From Nectonema munidae (taxonomy: Eukaryota; Nematomorpha; Nectonematoida; Nectonematidae), in NCBI GenBank assembly GCA_030549495.1, contig JAUIRK010000953.1, positions 1,020,001 to 1,084,000 on the forward strand: a stretch of 64,000 nucleotides of DNA, in the 5' to 3' direction. Positions 12,250 to 23,574 of this stretch are shown here, piece by piece (the stretch's first letter is position 1; each line of letters starts with the position of its first letter). A program made the position numbers and the translations under genes. The notes beneath the pieces were generated by a model. The model did no database searches and was not told where the DNA came from. It was given only the letters and a program-made list of their open reading frames with translations.

Positions 12250-12600
12250 ATATAAAAAGTCATACCTATAATTTTAATAAATTTGGAAACACAATCAAAA
12301 CATTTTTTACAAAAAATAAAACGCAGTGGTCTACTAAAACTTTAATTTATAGATTTTTAAACAAGCTTATTTATATTAAAAAAACGAATATAATCACAGA
12401 GTAAGTTTTTGAAGAGTTTATTTAAATATAAATGTTATATCTAATTATTTCTTTCAGGTTACTTAACTTCATCAATAAGAATGAAATTAATTGAGGCATT
12501 CTTCAAGATTTTATAAGTAGATATAAAAATGATTGAAGTAGAATTTAATTAAGATAAAAAACTTTTTTGAATCGTAATATAATCAGACTTCATATATATT
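12250..12600. other. AT-rich DNA downstream of the SNW1 copy
   Basis: It holds the 3' side of the SNW1 copy (minus strand). A reverse-strand AATAAA-like signal occurs near 12420, but no poly(A) tract of the kind expected at a retrocopy end is seen. Confidence 0.5.
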
Positions 12601-12601
12601 A

Positions 12602-14163
12602 TCATTTTTTGGAGGTTTCATAGGAATCGGTAGGGCGTTTAGTAGCTTTTTTAACAGAACCCAAAAATTTGTCCAAATTAAATGGATCGTCTTTTTCTTG
12701 TTTTTCAAACTGAACAGGACCATCTCTCCTTGAAGCACTACTAGACGTTCCTTTGAACTCTTTGTCAGGAACAAAACGATTTGTTTTAATGATTTCATCC
12801 AAGTCCCCTCCATATAATTCTTTGTCAATATTCTTAGATGGCCTATAAATATTTTGAGAGAGAGATTGCGCTTCTCTCCACGGCTTATCATACACATTGT
12901 AAGTATCTTCTCCTCCAAATCCAGAATCTAATCCTTTGCTGTGATTGAATAATCTTTGATCAAATTGCGCATCCGCAGAGACTTTAGCATTGGGATTCGG
13001 CAAGCCAAGAGCAATTTTCTCACTCACATCTCTGTCTTTATCTAGCGTGCTTCTAGTTAAATGACCCGCTCTAGCCAAATTACGTTCTCTCTGTCGTTCG
13101 CGGTGTCTTTCATACCTCAGCTCATTTCTCTCATTAAGGTCATCGTCTGCTTCACTCGCTTCAGATCGTATGCCCGCCCTGGCTTCTCGAGCTCTTTGCG
13201 CCAAAGCACGTAGATGCTCTTCTTTCTTCTCCTTTTCTTTCACCGATATCGCCTTTTCTAACTCTGATCTGATGTTTACAGCTTCTCTAGCTTTTCTATC
13301 CGCTATTTAGAGAGCTTCTGCCAATTTTGAAAAGTTGGAATTTATTGACACGTCTTGACACCTTGAACCATCAGCAGCTATTCTCTTATCCAAAGGAATT
13401 GTATATCCCTTTGAATTTTTCCAATTCGAAATGCAGGGAGGAATTTTTCAATCTTGTTGCTCTTTCACAGTGACCTTGCGAGGCGGAGAGTGCAAAACGG
13501 GGGCAGGGGGAGATGGAGGACCTCTCGGAATTTTGGTGTTTGTCTTAAATTTGGGAGGCTCAAGTGGGTCCTCTTGTAGCTCAATCATTTTAATGATTCG
13601 CTGCTTAGATCCTGAATTAAAAGCAATGCCTTGTTGAGAAGAGTATACTTGATGTACTGTGCCTGCTCACGCTCTTTAGCACAGAGACTTGGAAGAGCAG
13701 CCGTAATTTTACCTGATATCAATTTTTCCAAAGCCATGCGCGTTTTCTCTGTATTTGCTTGAATCTCTTCTTCCCCTGGCCGCTGAAAACTTTCATCTTC
13801 GTATATAACTTTGGGCAAGAGGTCGTTAAACTTTGTATGCACTATTTTATCATTTCTCTGGCCTTTTTTCGATATAACGCCAAAATCAATTTGACCAGAA
13901 GCATCAATTTGCAAAGGTATGACTTTATTGTTTGAATACTCTCCACTTATTTTTCCCAATCCCAATGGATACTGAGCAACTTTTATTTCGGGAAATGCTC
14001 CACCATCCCCGAAATCTTCGGCAAGCCTGGGAACCCAATTTTGGCATTGACCATATGGTGGAGGTTCTTTTATTGCCTTAAAATTACTAACTTTTAAATC
14101 AACTTCACTTTTTTTCAAGCTTTGTGTGTGTACAGGATGCGATAATATACTTGTTAACGACAT
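12602..14163 (-). pseudogene. SNW1: SNW1 (SKIP / Prp45), intronless copy with three coding lesions
   Basis: Translation on the minus strand follows SNW1 end to end: start MSLTSILSHP at 14163, EPPPYGQCQNWVPRL, FGDGGAFPEIKVAQYP, ITEKTR-like NTEKTRMALEKL, AQYIKYT, then IPRGPPSPPAPVLHSP, CISNWKNSKGYTIPLDKR (the SNW signature), and the C-terminal part with YDQRLFN-like FDQRLFNHSKG, NVYDKPWR, IYRPSKN and TNRFVPDKEF, ending at 12602. SNW1 is a spliceosome B-act/C component and transcription co-regulator. Three lesions sit within about 340 bp: a one-base loss near 13640 (expected Y-T-P-S-Q-Q-G), TGA at 13448-13450 where the family has Trp (EQQ-x-W), and TAA at 13307-13309 where it has Tyr (AEAL-Y-IAD). 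The flanking 500-640 bp parts are open. An essential gene should not be lost, so either this is a recent intronless copy with a working gene elsewhere, or the assembly has errors here. The start at 14163 is preferred over 14187 because it matches the family start. Confidence 0.85.
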
Positions 14164-14587
14164 TATACCAAATCTAAATAAAAACAATGATTAATTAAGG
14201 AGGTTTCTGGTATATATGTTATTTGGGATATGATGCTAGCATTATTGGTTAATGTATAGGAGATACTTATACAAAAGAATATTAGTAAAGAAACTGATAT
14301 ATATGGACCATATAAGGAAGGCTATCTAAGATTCTTTTCAAGTTCGTGCAGGTGGGTATTGTCAGAAAGCTTTCTTTAGTTCAAGGTTCATAACTGTAGA
14401 TATCAGCTAATAATAGAAGCTTGCTCCAGAGATAGTGTGTCAAAAAATATACTATGCGAAGAACGCACACAGTAATTTTAGACAATAATAATTAGGCTTC
14501 AATCCAAACAAAATTGAACTTTTTATTTATAAAGTGATGTTGCAAAAGCTTATTTTTCAAATCAGCTATATGCTTAGCGATGTAGAG
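14164..14587. other. Spacer upstream of the SNW1 copy
   Basis: About 420 bp of AT-rich DNA between the SNW1 start and a repeat copy. No promoter element, gene or repeat can be supported. Confidence 0.5.
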
Positions 14588-17190
14588 CAGGGACTAGCTT
14601 TCTTTTTCTATAAGTAAGAGTTGGTGCTTGTTTAAAAAAGAATAAAAGAGGGAATGCAGACTTTCGAGTCAAACATCATGCCAAGCTGCTCTGAAATTCC
14701 TATCAAAAATATTTTACAAACGATGTTATAGCTATATAATAATAATAATAATAATCCATTGTTTCAAAATAAGCAATGTTTATCACAGTGTCTCCTTGTA
14801 GTATTTTTGAGCAAACACATGTTGATGATCCACTAGATTTTCTCATCTTCTTCTGTCACAGTGATTCTATTTCTCTTTCCGTCTCCTTCTCTGGTTTTCT
14901 CTTCCATTTCTCTGCTAAAACTCAAGCTCTCATCTCTCATTCAATCTCTCTTCTCTCATCCAAGCTTTCTTTCACTTAAGCTCTCTTCTCTTGTTTAACT
15001 CCTATCTCATTCAGCTCTCTTCTCTCTAATTTGTATTTAGAGTTAAATTAAAAATAATTCTATTTTATCTCATTAGAAACTAGTTTTTAGCGTAATATAA
15101 GTTCAATAATTTCAGAACCTTTTTTCATGATTCCGAAGTTCAGCTATTCAAATTAATCAAAGATTTTTGGTAAACATTTAGTTCCATCAATACACCAAAC
15201 ATTTTGCAAAAATGAAAATTTGTTTGTTTTTAAATGAGAGAAAAATATTTTTCAATCGTTACAATTTTATATCAATGAATATTGTCAGACTCGCGTTAAA
15301 AAATTTTTTCCAACAAAGCTCACTTAATCTTTATCAGTACGTTTGTTACATTTTGTAACATTTGAAAACTTTAATTTTTTCTAGTTAAGAAATTTTTTTC
15401 AATAGCAATTTGGGAATGAATATTTTGACTAGCTATTCAGTTTAAAAGCAAAAATGCTCTATTTGTTTAATATTTGAGCAGAGATATTTTTATAATGTTC
15501 TATTGTTAAATTTTCTAACTGTACATGATTAATTAAATCTTTTTTTTTAAAGAAAATTGGTTGATTATTATAATAAAAATATAATATCGAAACAAAATGT
15601 TTCAGTTGTTAAAAATGTACTTGATCTGTTTATGACAGCTGTCAGATTTTATTTGTAGACAGAAATAGTCAAAAAAACGTAATGATTGTCTTGTTCTCGT
15701 ATACTATGATTTTTATGATTTATGTTAGCTTAGATAGTTTTTTTATGATTTTGTGTTCTTAGACTTAGATAATTTTATGAAAAGTGATAACTACCATTTT
15801 TTGTATACTATGATTCCTCACAAAATATAAAAAATACAAGCGTTACCAAATCACCCATTTTAAGGGTTAGTTACTTCAACGTTGGGTTTTGCTGCTTATA
15901 AAAACTTGAAAATATCAAATATCTCATTTTTATGCCTCCTATTATTTTGAAATTATTCTGAGAACTGACAGTTTCATTTTAAAATAGTGAAAATTGCTTT
16001 ATTTGTTTATTTTGTCTCCTTTCTCTCTTATGTTAATTATGTAGCAAATTATGTAGCAATTATGTACCAAATTATGTATCATTATGTAGCGGGCACTGAT
16101 GCACCGCTTATGTCAAACTATGAACAAATTGGTATCGATGAGAAACCGAACCCAAAGGCTTCCGGGCTGAGTCCATTATCTCAACCAACCTGCCATGCCA
16201 CACATAGAGTTGGCTGTAGGGGATACGTCAAATTGGTTTTCAAAAGACTTATGTTCAAAAAAAATATTTAGTTTTTGTTGAAGCTCTATAACTTTTTCTG
16301 ATAGACTTTTTTTCCTTAAAAGTTATTATAAAAGGCAAATCATTGCAAAATGTTAACAGTTATTTTACTTTTTGTAGATTTTTGTAGCTTGTATCAATTT
16401 AGCTTTTAAACTATTTTTGAATGATGCTGAGAAAAATGAAGTAATGCAATCTTCATTTATTGTTTGATTTTTGTTTGCACAATTTTATCTTTATTTTATA
16501 CCCTTTTTGAGAGTCTAACTAACTTACACTTATTCTTATACACTAAAAAGAATGAAAAAATCTAATACCAAGTTTTCTAACTTTAGTTCTGTTTTACATT
16601 TTTGATAGAAATTATCTCAGAAAAGTTATGTAATTTGGATGTGTTTTTTTTTATATTTATTTTTCTCAATAAAACATTTTTTCATTTTTTAGGAAGAATG
16701 GAACAACAGAAAATTAAATTTTCAATTTTTTTTATTGTTAATTAATATATTTACCCCTTTTCTGCACATAATTTGGCGATGGTGCGCATCTATTTGAAGT
16801 AAGAAAGAAGGAGCTATATATAAATCCTCATTCATTGTTGACCTTAAGCTTAATAGGACGAGGGTTAAAGTTTACATTAAGCTTAATTAAGAATGAAATA
16901 GAATGGACAAGAGAGGAGTAGGAATTCAGAAAAATTTGTTGTCTTTTTTGGAAGACGCTTAAAAGTCCACCCCTCCAATAATTTCAAGGATGTGAGCACC
17001 TGAAACAATCACATTTTTTTCATATAAACATCATAGGGGGCCTAGTAGACTCTTTTCCTTCAGACTACATTCACTCATATAAAACTCTCCAACCTTCAGT
17101 TATTTGTTTTCAGTTGTTTTCTCTATCAAACAAATATTCTTTCATCAATTCCTGTAGTGTGCCTGATAGACTTCTTTTCGATTCAATGTC
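14588..17190 (-). mobile_element. Partial copy of the 3.26-kb hAT-like non-autonomous element (reverse of 57142-60396)
   Basis: The segment aligns, in reverse complement, with most of 57990-60396: the block TAAGTAAGAGTTG (14611 against about 60340), TGAGCAAACACATGTTGATG (14807 against about 60150), the CT-rich stretch 14860-15030, the tRNA-like SINE (16085-16230 against 58505-58665) and CAATCACATTTTTTTCATAT (about 17000 against 58210). Its left end CAGGGACTAGC is a decayed match to the terminus CAGGGGCGCACATCC. Similarity stops near 17190, so the other end is missing. It lacks two inserts present in the 57-60 kb copy (59757-59954 and 58886-59244) but has about 480 bp (about 16508-16989) absent there, ending GGATGTGAGCACCTG, which resembles the family terminus. 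No transposase is encoded. Confidence 0.75.
16085..16230 (-). repeat. tRNA-derived SINE (copy C)
   Basis: On the minus strand, TGGCATGGCAGGTTGGTTGA (A-box-like) is followed about 35 bp later by GGGTTCGGTTTC (degenerate B box), then TTCATAGTTTGACATAAGC and a GCGG/GTGC block shared with the SINE copies at 33022, 48160 and 58505. It is embedded in the large repeat at the same relative position as the copy at 58505, so both descend from one insertion. Confidence 0.65.
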
Positions 17191-17966
17191 AGATTTTGAT
17201 CCAAGTTAGTTTTTAAAATTTTTAATTCTAAGATTACCATGTTTTTCTAGTCCATTGTTTAGAGGCTCTAGTTTTCAGAAAAAAAGAAAAAACTTCGAAT
17301 TGTCATCAGAAAAATTTTCAAACAAATTTCAAAATAAGATACAATTCGCTAACTAGAAGAAATATAAAAATATTAGTTGAAAAATATCCGAAAACGTGAG
17401 AAAAAAACAGAGAAAATAAGGGATGATAAAATTCTATTTATGAAAATATAAGGAAATTTACAAGAGCAGACACTCAGATAAAATAAAGATGTGGGGAAAA
17501 CTATCAATCTCATATTATACATATATTGAGATAGATAATTTAGCATACCCCTTATGATATATTAACATCAATATGAGTAGTAGCAATTTGATTAATCGCT
17601 TGACTTGTGGTAAGGTTACAACTCGTATTAATCCAACAGATAGAAAATAGGCGAAAAAAGTTTTAATGATGAAATTTTGAAAAAATATCTGTCTAAAAAT
17701 GAAGACAGATAGTTAAAATAGGGTTTAAATGCAGTTATAAAATAACTATCAATGATATAAAATAAATATTAATATATTTATTACATCATCTAAAGCATAT
17801 ATGTGTTTAACTCAAAAAATTAAAACTCACCAGTTTTTAAAAACGTAAAGGGTTGATCAAAAAATCAAATCCGAAAAGGATAACTTTAGAGATTTTTAGG
17901 ATAAATAGACCAAGTATGGATAGATCTTAAATATAAAAATGCCTATAGATCTCTAATATATATATA
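17191..17966. other. AT-rich spacer, nothing identified
   Basis: Lies between the truncated hAT-like copy and the Tigger element. No coding or repeat signal was recognised. Confidence 0.5.
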
Positions 17967-20560
17967 CACTAAACATTCAGTATAAGCACATTCGTTATAA
18001 GCACATATTCGATATAAGCACAGAAAGTTAAAGACCCACATACTTTAACAGTATATAAGATAGGAAATAATCGCTATAAGCACATATCTTTATAAGCACA
18101 TAGTAGTTGGTATGACATTTACTTATAAATAATGATGGCTATCACAAACCATACACATGCTTACAAGCTATTAACATGATTAGTCTACAACAGGGAGTAT
18201 AGGCAGCTCTTATTAAAACTTTTTCATGCTATCTTACTTCATAACATATTGTATTTCACAGTTCATCTGTCATATTAAGCTTATTGTTTTATTGTGTTAT
18301 GCTGAGTGGAGAGAAAATACGTGAAATACTATGATAACCTATCAAAAATTGAAAGTAACTTTGATTTATTGTTTTTATTCTTGTCACAAGCTGCTCTGAC
18401 CCTGAGAGCCTGAGTGAAGCAGTGTAGTTTATTATATACACTTAGTCTTAAATATTGAGTTTAACTTTGTTGTTGTCAAAGGTAAAAACTAGTCAAAATG
18501 CTCTTTCAATGATAACTGTGTATTTTTAATATTGTAATTGTGCATATTTTTTTCGCAATATCCATTATGTGTTTTTTTAAATTTAATTTAAATTTGTTTA
18601 ATGTACATTATAAAATTATATAAAAGTAAACACTACAAAATAGGCATATAAAAATAATTTTTTGTATTTTCTAAAATTACCTTTTTTTACTATTAAAAAT
18701 TCGTTAATATATTCCGATCAACAAACTTATTAATATATTAAATGTAAAATTTCTTTTGAAGGCTCTTTCTTAGATTTCTAAAAAAAAAATTTCGTTGTGA
18801 ACTACATTCAACTTTTTCACTGATCGTTTGTTGGTATTTACTTATATGAGAACTTTTTAAGACTTTTAAACTTTAAAACATTGATGTTATTACAACATTA
18901 GTGAATTTTATGTTAGACAGTTTTCCACTAGATCAATTTTTTGCAACAAAAAATATAGTAAGTGTTTGATTTATTGAAAAATAAATTCAAACTTGATAAA
19001 TCTCATAGATGCATCTGATATTCTATTTTTTTTATTATTTTAGACTTATAATGTCCAATAAACGTAAAAATTTCAGTTTTGAATTTAAACTTCAAGTTGT
19101 TAAAGAAGTTAATCATGGGCTTAAAATTAGCGATATAGACAAAAAATATGAACTCAGTCACACCTTAGTCAGTAGATGGATCAAAGATAAAGAGAAGTTT
19201 TTGAAAATAAAGATGGAAAATAAAGATTATAAAAGAAAAAGAAGAAGAGCAGGGGTAATGCCTGATTTAGAAGATACATTGTATGAATGGTTCAGCTTAA
19301 TGAGAGAGAAAAAAGTTCAAATTTCAGATCCTCTTTTAATTGAAAAAGCAAAACTACTTTATGATCAAATGGCTCAAACATCCAAAACAAGTAATTTAAC
19401 TTTTTCAACTGGTTCGCTACAAAAGTTTCAAAAACGATTTAATATTGTTCACAAATATCAGCACGGAGAAAAAGAAAGTGCAGATTCAAATAGTGCAGAA
19501 GAATGGAAAAAGTTTTTTTGGAAAAAAAATGAAATCGTCAGCGGTAGTAAAAAAGCAATGAACAGACTCTCTTTATTGTTAGGTGCAAACATGTCTGGCA
19601 CTGAAAAACTACCTTTGCTTGTCATAGGTAAATTTCAAAGTCCACGCTGCTTCAAAAATAAAAAGAATAATTTACCCGTACAATATACCTTCAACAAGGT
19701 CTCCTGGATGACTAAAAAAATTTTTAGTGATTGGCTGTTTAACCTAGATAATGAAATGATGAAAAAAAACGCAAAATAGCTTTAATAATGGACCAATGCC
19801 CTGCACATCCAAAAGACTTAAAAGCATCCAATATTGAAATTTATTTTTTACCTGCCAACACATCTTCAATTATACAACCCATGGATGCCGGTATTATTCG
19901 AAGTATTAAAGCACATTATAGAAAGAATCTGATGAGAACAGTTATACAGCGTTTGAATTGTGGACAGGATGATGACATGGAGAGGGCTGTAAAATCTGTT
20001 ACAATTCTTGATTCTCTTCATTTTTTGCAAGATTCATGGAACAGTGTTTCTCCTCAGGTAATTAAAAATTGCTTCCAAAAATGTTTTAGCTGGAATTCTG
20101 AAGGACTGGCATCTTCAGAAAGCACAGACAGTGCAGCTGAAGAAAATTTTTTCACTTCAGATTATATTCACTGTGATGACGATTTAGAATGCTTCGAAAC
20201 AGCAAACGACATTACAGAAAATTTGATTTCTGACAGTGAAAGTGAAAACCAAGCTAAATTCTCAGCCAAAGAAGCTTTGGAAATGATGGATGAAATTAAA
20301 AAGGTTTATGAGCAATTAGGAATTCCGACAATAGATTTTAAGAAAGCTCAAGAATCACTCAGAAGTTATGTAATTGAGACAAGAAAACTGCGTCAATCTA
20401 CTATTAAAGATTTTTTTTTCAATCAATAAATAATTCTGTTTTAATTTAGTTATATTAACTTATGAAACATTTTTAATTCGAAAATTCGATACAAGCACAT
20501 ATTCGATATAAGCACCAAAGTTGTCACTCCCGTGAAGGTGCTTATAGCGAATATCGACTG
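17967..20560 (+). mobile_element. pogo/Tigger-type (Tc5-like) DNA transposon, 2.6 kb, complete ends
   Basis: The left end CACTAAACATTCAGTATAAG and the reverse complement of the right end CAGTCGATATTCGCTATAAG are matching inverted repeats, each bordered by TA (17965-17966 and 20561-20562), the target duplication of this superfamily. Both ends carry internal repeats of ATAAGCAC: at least five at the left (17985-18100) and three at the right (20490-20545). The interior holds a damaged transposase (separate entry). Size and layout fit a once-autonomous Tigger element. Confidence 0.85.
19051..20429 (+). pseudogene. Tigger transposase, frameshifted and missing the first catalytic block
   Basis: Starting at the ATG at 19051, residues 8-52 form a CENP-B-type helix-turn-helix (FEFKLQVVKEV to VSRWIKDK), followed by a second Tc5-type DNA-binding domain (DTLYEWFSLMREK onward) and the DDE domain (MSGTEKLPLLVIGK, CFKNKKN, FSDWL). 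The reading frame ends at 19779, but the family continues one frame over from about 19765 (KIALIMDQCPAHPK, then PMDAGIIRSIKAHYRKN), so one base has been gained or lost in the A-run near 19762. The block normally reading YNADETGLF between EEWKKFFWKK and GSKKAMNRLSLLL is absent, removing the first catalytic Asp. The second and third acidic positions (MDQCP, MDAGI) remain. The copy cannot encode an active enzyme. Confidence 0.85.
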
Positions 20561-20562
20561 TA

Positions 20563-21160
20563 TATATAACAAGGTTATTGTATATTTAATCTACAACTAA
20601 AATATATTGAAGTTGACAATAATACCTTCTTTAGACATTTCAAAATTTGTATTAAATTTAAGTAAAAAAAAATAAAACTAAAATTTTAATTTAAAACAGC
20701 ATTACATTGATTGATTTAACTTTCCACAGCTTGTAAGTTTAAAATATAAATTTTATAATTGATATTTTTAATAAAATCAAGGAAAATTCTTTCAAGTAGG
20801 AAATTTTTAATGAAAATTTGAAAAACATATCAGGAGTTATTACATAAAAATATATCAAATGTCATAAAAAAAATTGGCGCTAGAATTATAAGCAGTTTGT
20901 CTGACAAGTTCACGGGAAATAAAAATGAATCAATTTATATGTAAAATATGTAGCATAGCGTTTACCAGACAATAATATCTTATTTTAATTTATGATTGAT
21001 TTTGATAGATCCGAGAAAACCTATTTCAAATAACAATTTTAAAATTAAAATTTTTCTTTAAATTTAATAGGAAGTAACTAATTTGTGCCAACTAGTGTAA
21101 ACCAAGGAACGAATATCAAATTATTTCTTTCTTTTATAACTATGTATTTTAAAATCTAGT
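20563..21160. other. AT-rich spacer
   Basis: About 600 bp between the Tigger element and a LINE fragment; nothing recognised. Confidence 0.5.
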
Positions 21161-21164
21161 TCTT

Positions 21165-22520
21165 ACCTACGTAAAGGTGTGATCTCCTTACTTTCTAGTT
21201 ATTTCTCAAATAGATTCCAATGTACTTGTATTAATGGCGTATATTTAAGCTTGTCTAAAATTGTATGCAGGGTGCCTCAAGGCTCTATCTTGGGACCCCT
21301 TCTTTTTTGATATATATTAACGACATTTTTATGATTAATTCATTTGTAAGCATGTATCTATATGCCGATATTATTTAAATACTTGTTTCTCCGAATGACC
21401 CCAACTTGAGTGTAAATGTTTCTGTCTTATTTCAGTGGTTTGATGATAATTGTCTTAAAGTTAATTTTAGTAAATGCAAAGCTGTCCCGTTTTCTAAAAC
21501 GTTTAATGATGACTTAATCAACATAGGCTTCGAGTTTGTAAATGAATATAATTTTCTCGGCATTGTGATTGATGCAAAATTAAATTTGAAAGCCCATTGT
21601 ACATTTGTTTAAGTAAGCTGAATTCTGTTACGGGTGTTCTCCGTAACATTTAAATAGTTTAATTCCCATTAAAACTATATTGTTAATTTATAATACTCTA
21701 TTTTTGCCACACTTATTGTATAGCATTACTAATTGGGGCCTTGCTGCTGATAATACTTTTAATATATCTCAAAAAAAATTCCAAGAATTGTCATTAACAA
21801 ACATTACTTATCACATTCAAGCTTGCTTTTCTTTGATAACAATCTTTTGAAATTTCATGATCTGTACAAATTTCGCAAAGCACTATTCCTTTTTAGTTTT
21901 TTTTTATGGAAAATTACCTTCCTTGTTTTCTACTTGGTTTCACTTTAACTTTGAGAGAGAAAATTTTTTTCTCAGGAATAGTAAACATCTTTTCATTCCA
22001 AGAAATAATTTACCGAAAACTAATAGTTGTTTAAGGTTGAGGATTTGTAAATTCTGGAATAATTTTCTTTCTCTCCATTTTGAACATACATGCTCTATTC
22101 AGTTTGTGAAGTATAAGCTTAGAAAAATATTTATTCAATATTATAATTATACTTGTTTAAATGTGAATTGCTATGTTTGTGTAAATTATAACTAATAATG
22201 ATGAATTTGTTTAGACACACGTATATACAACCATATATTTTGTGTTTTTATTAATTTTGATGTTTTTAACATATGCCTTTTGGATTATTATATAAATGTC
22301 TTAAAATTTCTATTCGTATGCTTCAACTGTATATTGATTAATTTGTACTTCATTTTATGAATATTTAAGAAAGTCATATTTTTGTTTTCCTCTGTGTTTT
22401 TTTTGTTTATTTTGTCTTTTACAATTTCTTCTCATAAACGTTATATAACTTATACATCACGTAGCGGCATTGACCTTTGATGTATTTGTTGTATAAATAT
22501 TTCTTTGATTTTTATTGTTT
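21165..22520 (+). mobile_element. Degraded CR1/Jockey-like LINE fragment (RT palm to 3' UTR)
   Basis: The translation starts inside RT (ISLLSSYFSNRFQ), passes VPQGSILGPLLF (about 21270-21305) and a mutated active site YADI instead of YADD (about 21360-21372), then WFDDNCLKVNFSKCKAV and FEFVNEYNFLGIVID, and continues in fragments to a stop at 22195, with about 300 bp of T-rich 3' UTR. Stops and frame changes are common. The domain order matches the longer LINE at 23575-25670, and the two are related but not close copies. Confidence 0.75.
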
Positions 22521-23570
22521 GCTTTCTCCTACTAAATTATATTCATTCTTAATACCCTTTATAAATGATTGTGATCCTAAAATAAATTTCTTCTTCTTCT
22601 TCTTTTTACCTAATTTTAAGAAATTATATTTGAAAAAGTATTATGTTCTAGAGCAGTATTTCCTAATGTTCTGCAAAATTCTCTTAAGATTCCGCGAGAA
22701 GATAAATTAGATTGAAAAATTTTTAAAACATCATTATAAGATTATCGTAAAATTTTTAAAAGGTAAAAATTAGAATTAAAAAGTTTAGATCATTTTCATA
22801 CGTGAAAAATTAATTTGTAGTATAAGTATATGACCAAGATGAAAATATATAAGATTGAATGAAAAATGTAGAAAAAATTGAAATATAGGGTGGAATTGAA
22901 AGGGACAAAGCATAGCAGTAGAAAATGATAATACAAAAAATAGCAGTGGTAAAAAGAAATGAAGCACTAATTGTGCTATTTTGTTTGCAGGCAATAAAAA
23001 AATTAAAATTTTATTAAATAAAAATTGTCCTGAAGTTATATTAAAATGTAAAATAAGCAATGAATCTGTTTATGAGTTGTAAAAGGCGTAAATTTTCTAA
23101 GAGTATGTTCATAATTAATATAATATGATTGTGTCAAGAGATACAATAGAATGTATCTTTGCGGTCTGCAGTAAAAATTCAATGCTAAATTTTCTCCTAC
23201 CATCTGTTTGCACAAAGAGTTTTATTATAGGAAGAAGTAATAAGTTGAAATTCGTGATAAAAGATGTCTTTGGAATCGTGAATGTCCATTCCGTGGTTTG
23301 TGTTAGCGCTAAGCATGGATCCTCATAGAGTAACGAATTTTTAGAATACATTGTGATTATATGCTTTATTCGGGAGGTAACCAAAAAGGAGTATTTAATA
23401 ATAAAGCAAAAAATTACACATTATACATTCAAATAAATTGAAACACTAAATGAAGAGATACACATATCCAGCTTTTCTCAAACTGGTGGGCGAATTCCGA
23501 GAAATATTTATAAATATTTTTATAAAACTGAATACACATACCTATGATTCGTATATCCTCGAGCTGTAGC
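22521..23570. other. AT-rich DNA, nothing identified
   Basis: Roughly 1 kb between two LINE fragments. Short open stretches on both strands have low-complexity content and no recognisable domains. Confidence 0.5.
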
Positions 23571-23574
23571 TGAA

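Noticed and set aside
14776-15000. A Ser/Leu-rich secreted-peptide frame, with similar frames at 44774-44998 and 59861-60100
   Set aside because: All three are translations of the CT-rich part of the hAT-like repeat and are not genes.
22785-23384. Membrane-protein-like reading frames
   Set aside because: Phe/Leu/Ile-rich translations of AT-rich DNA with no start context, domain or partner exon.
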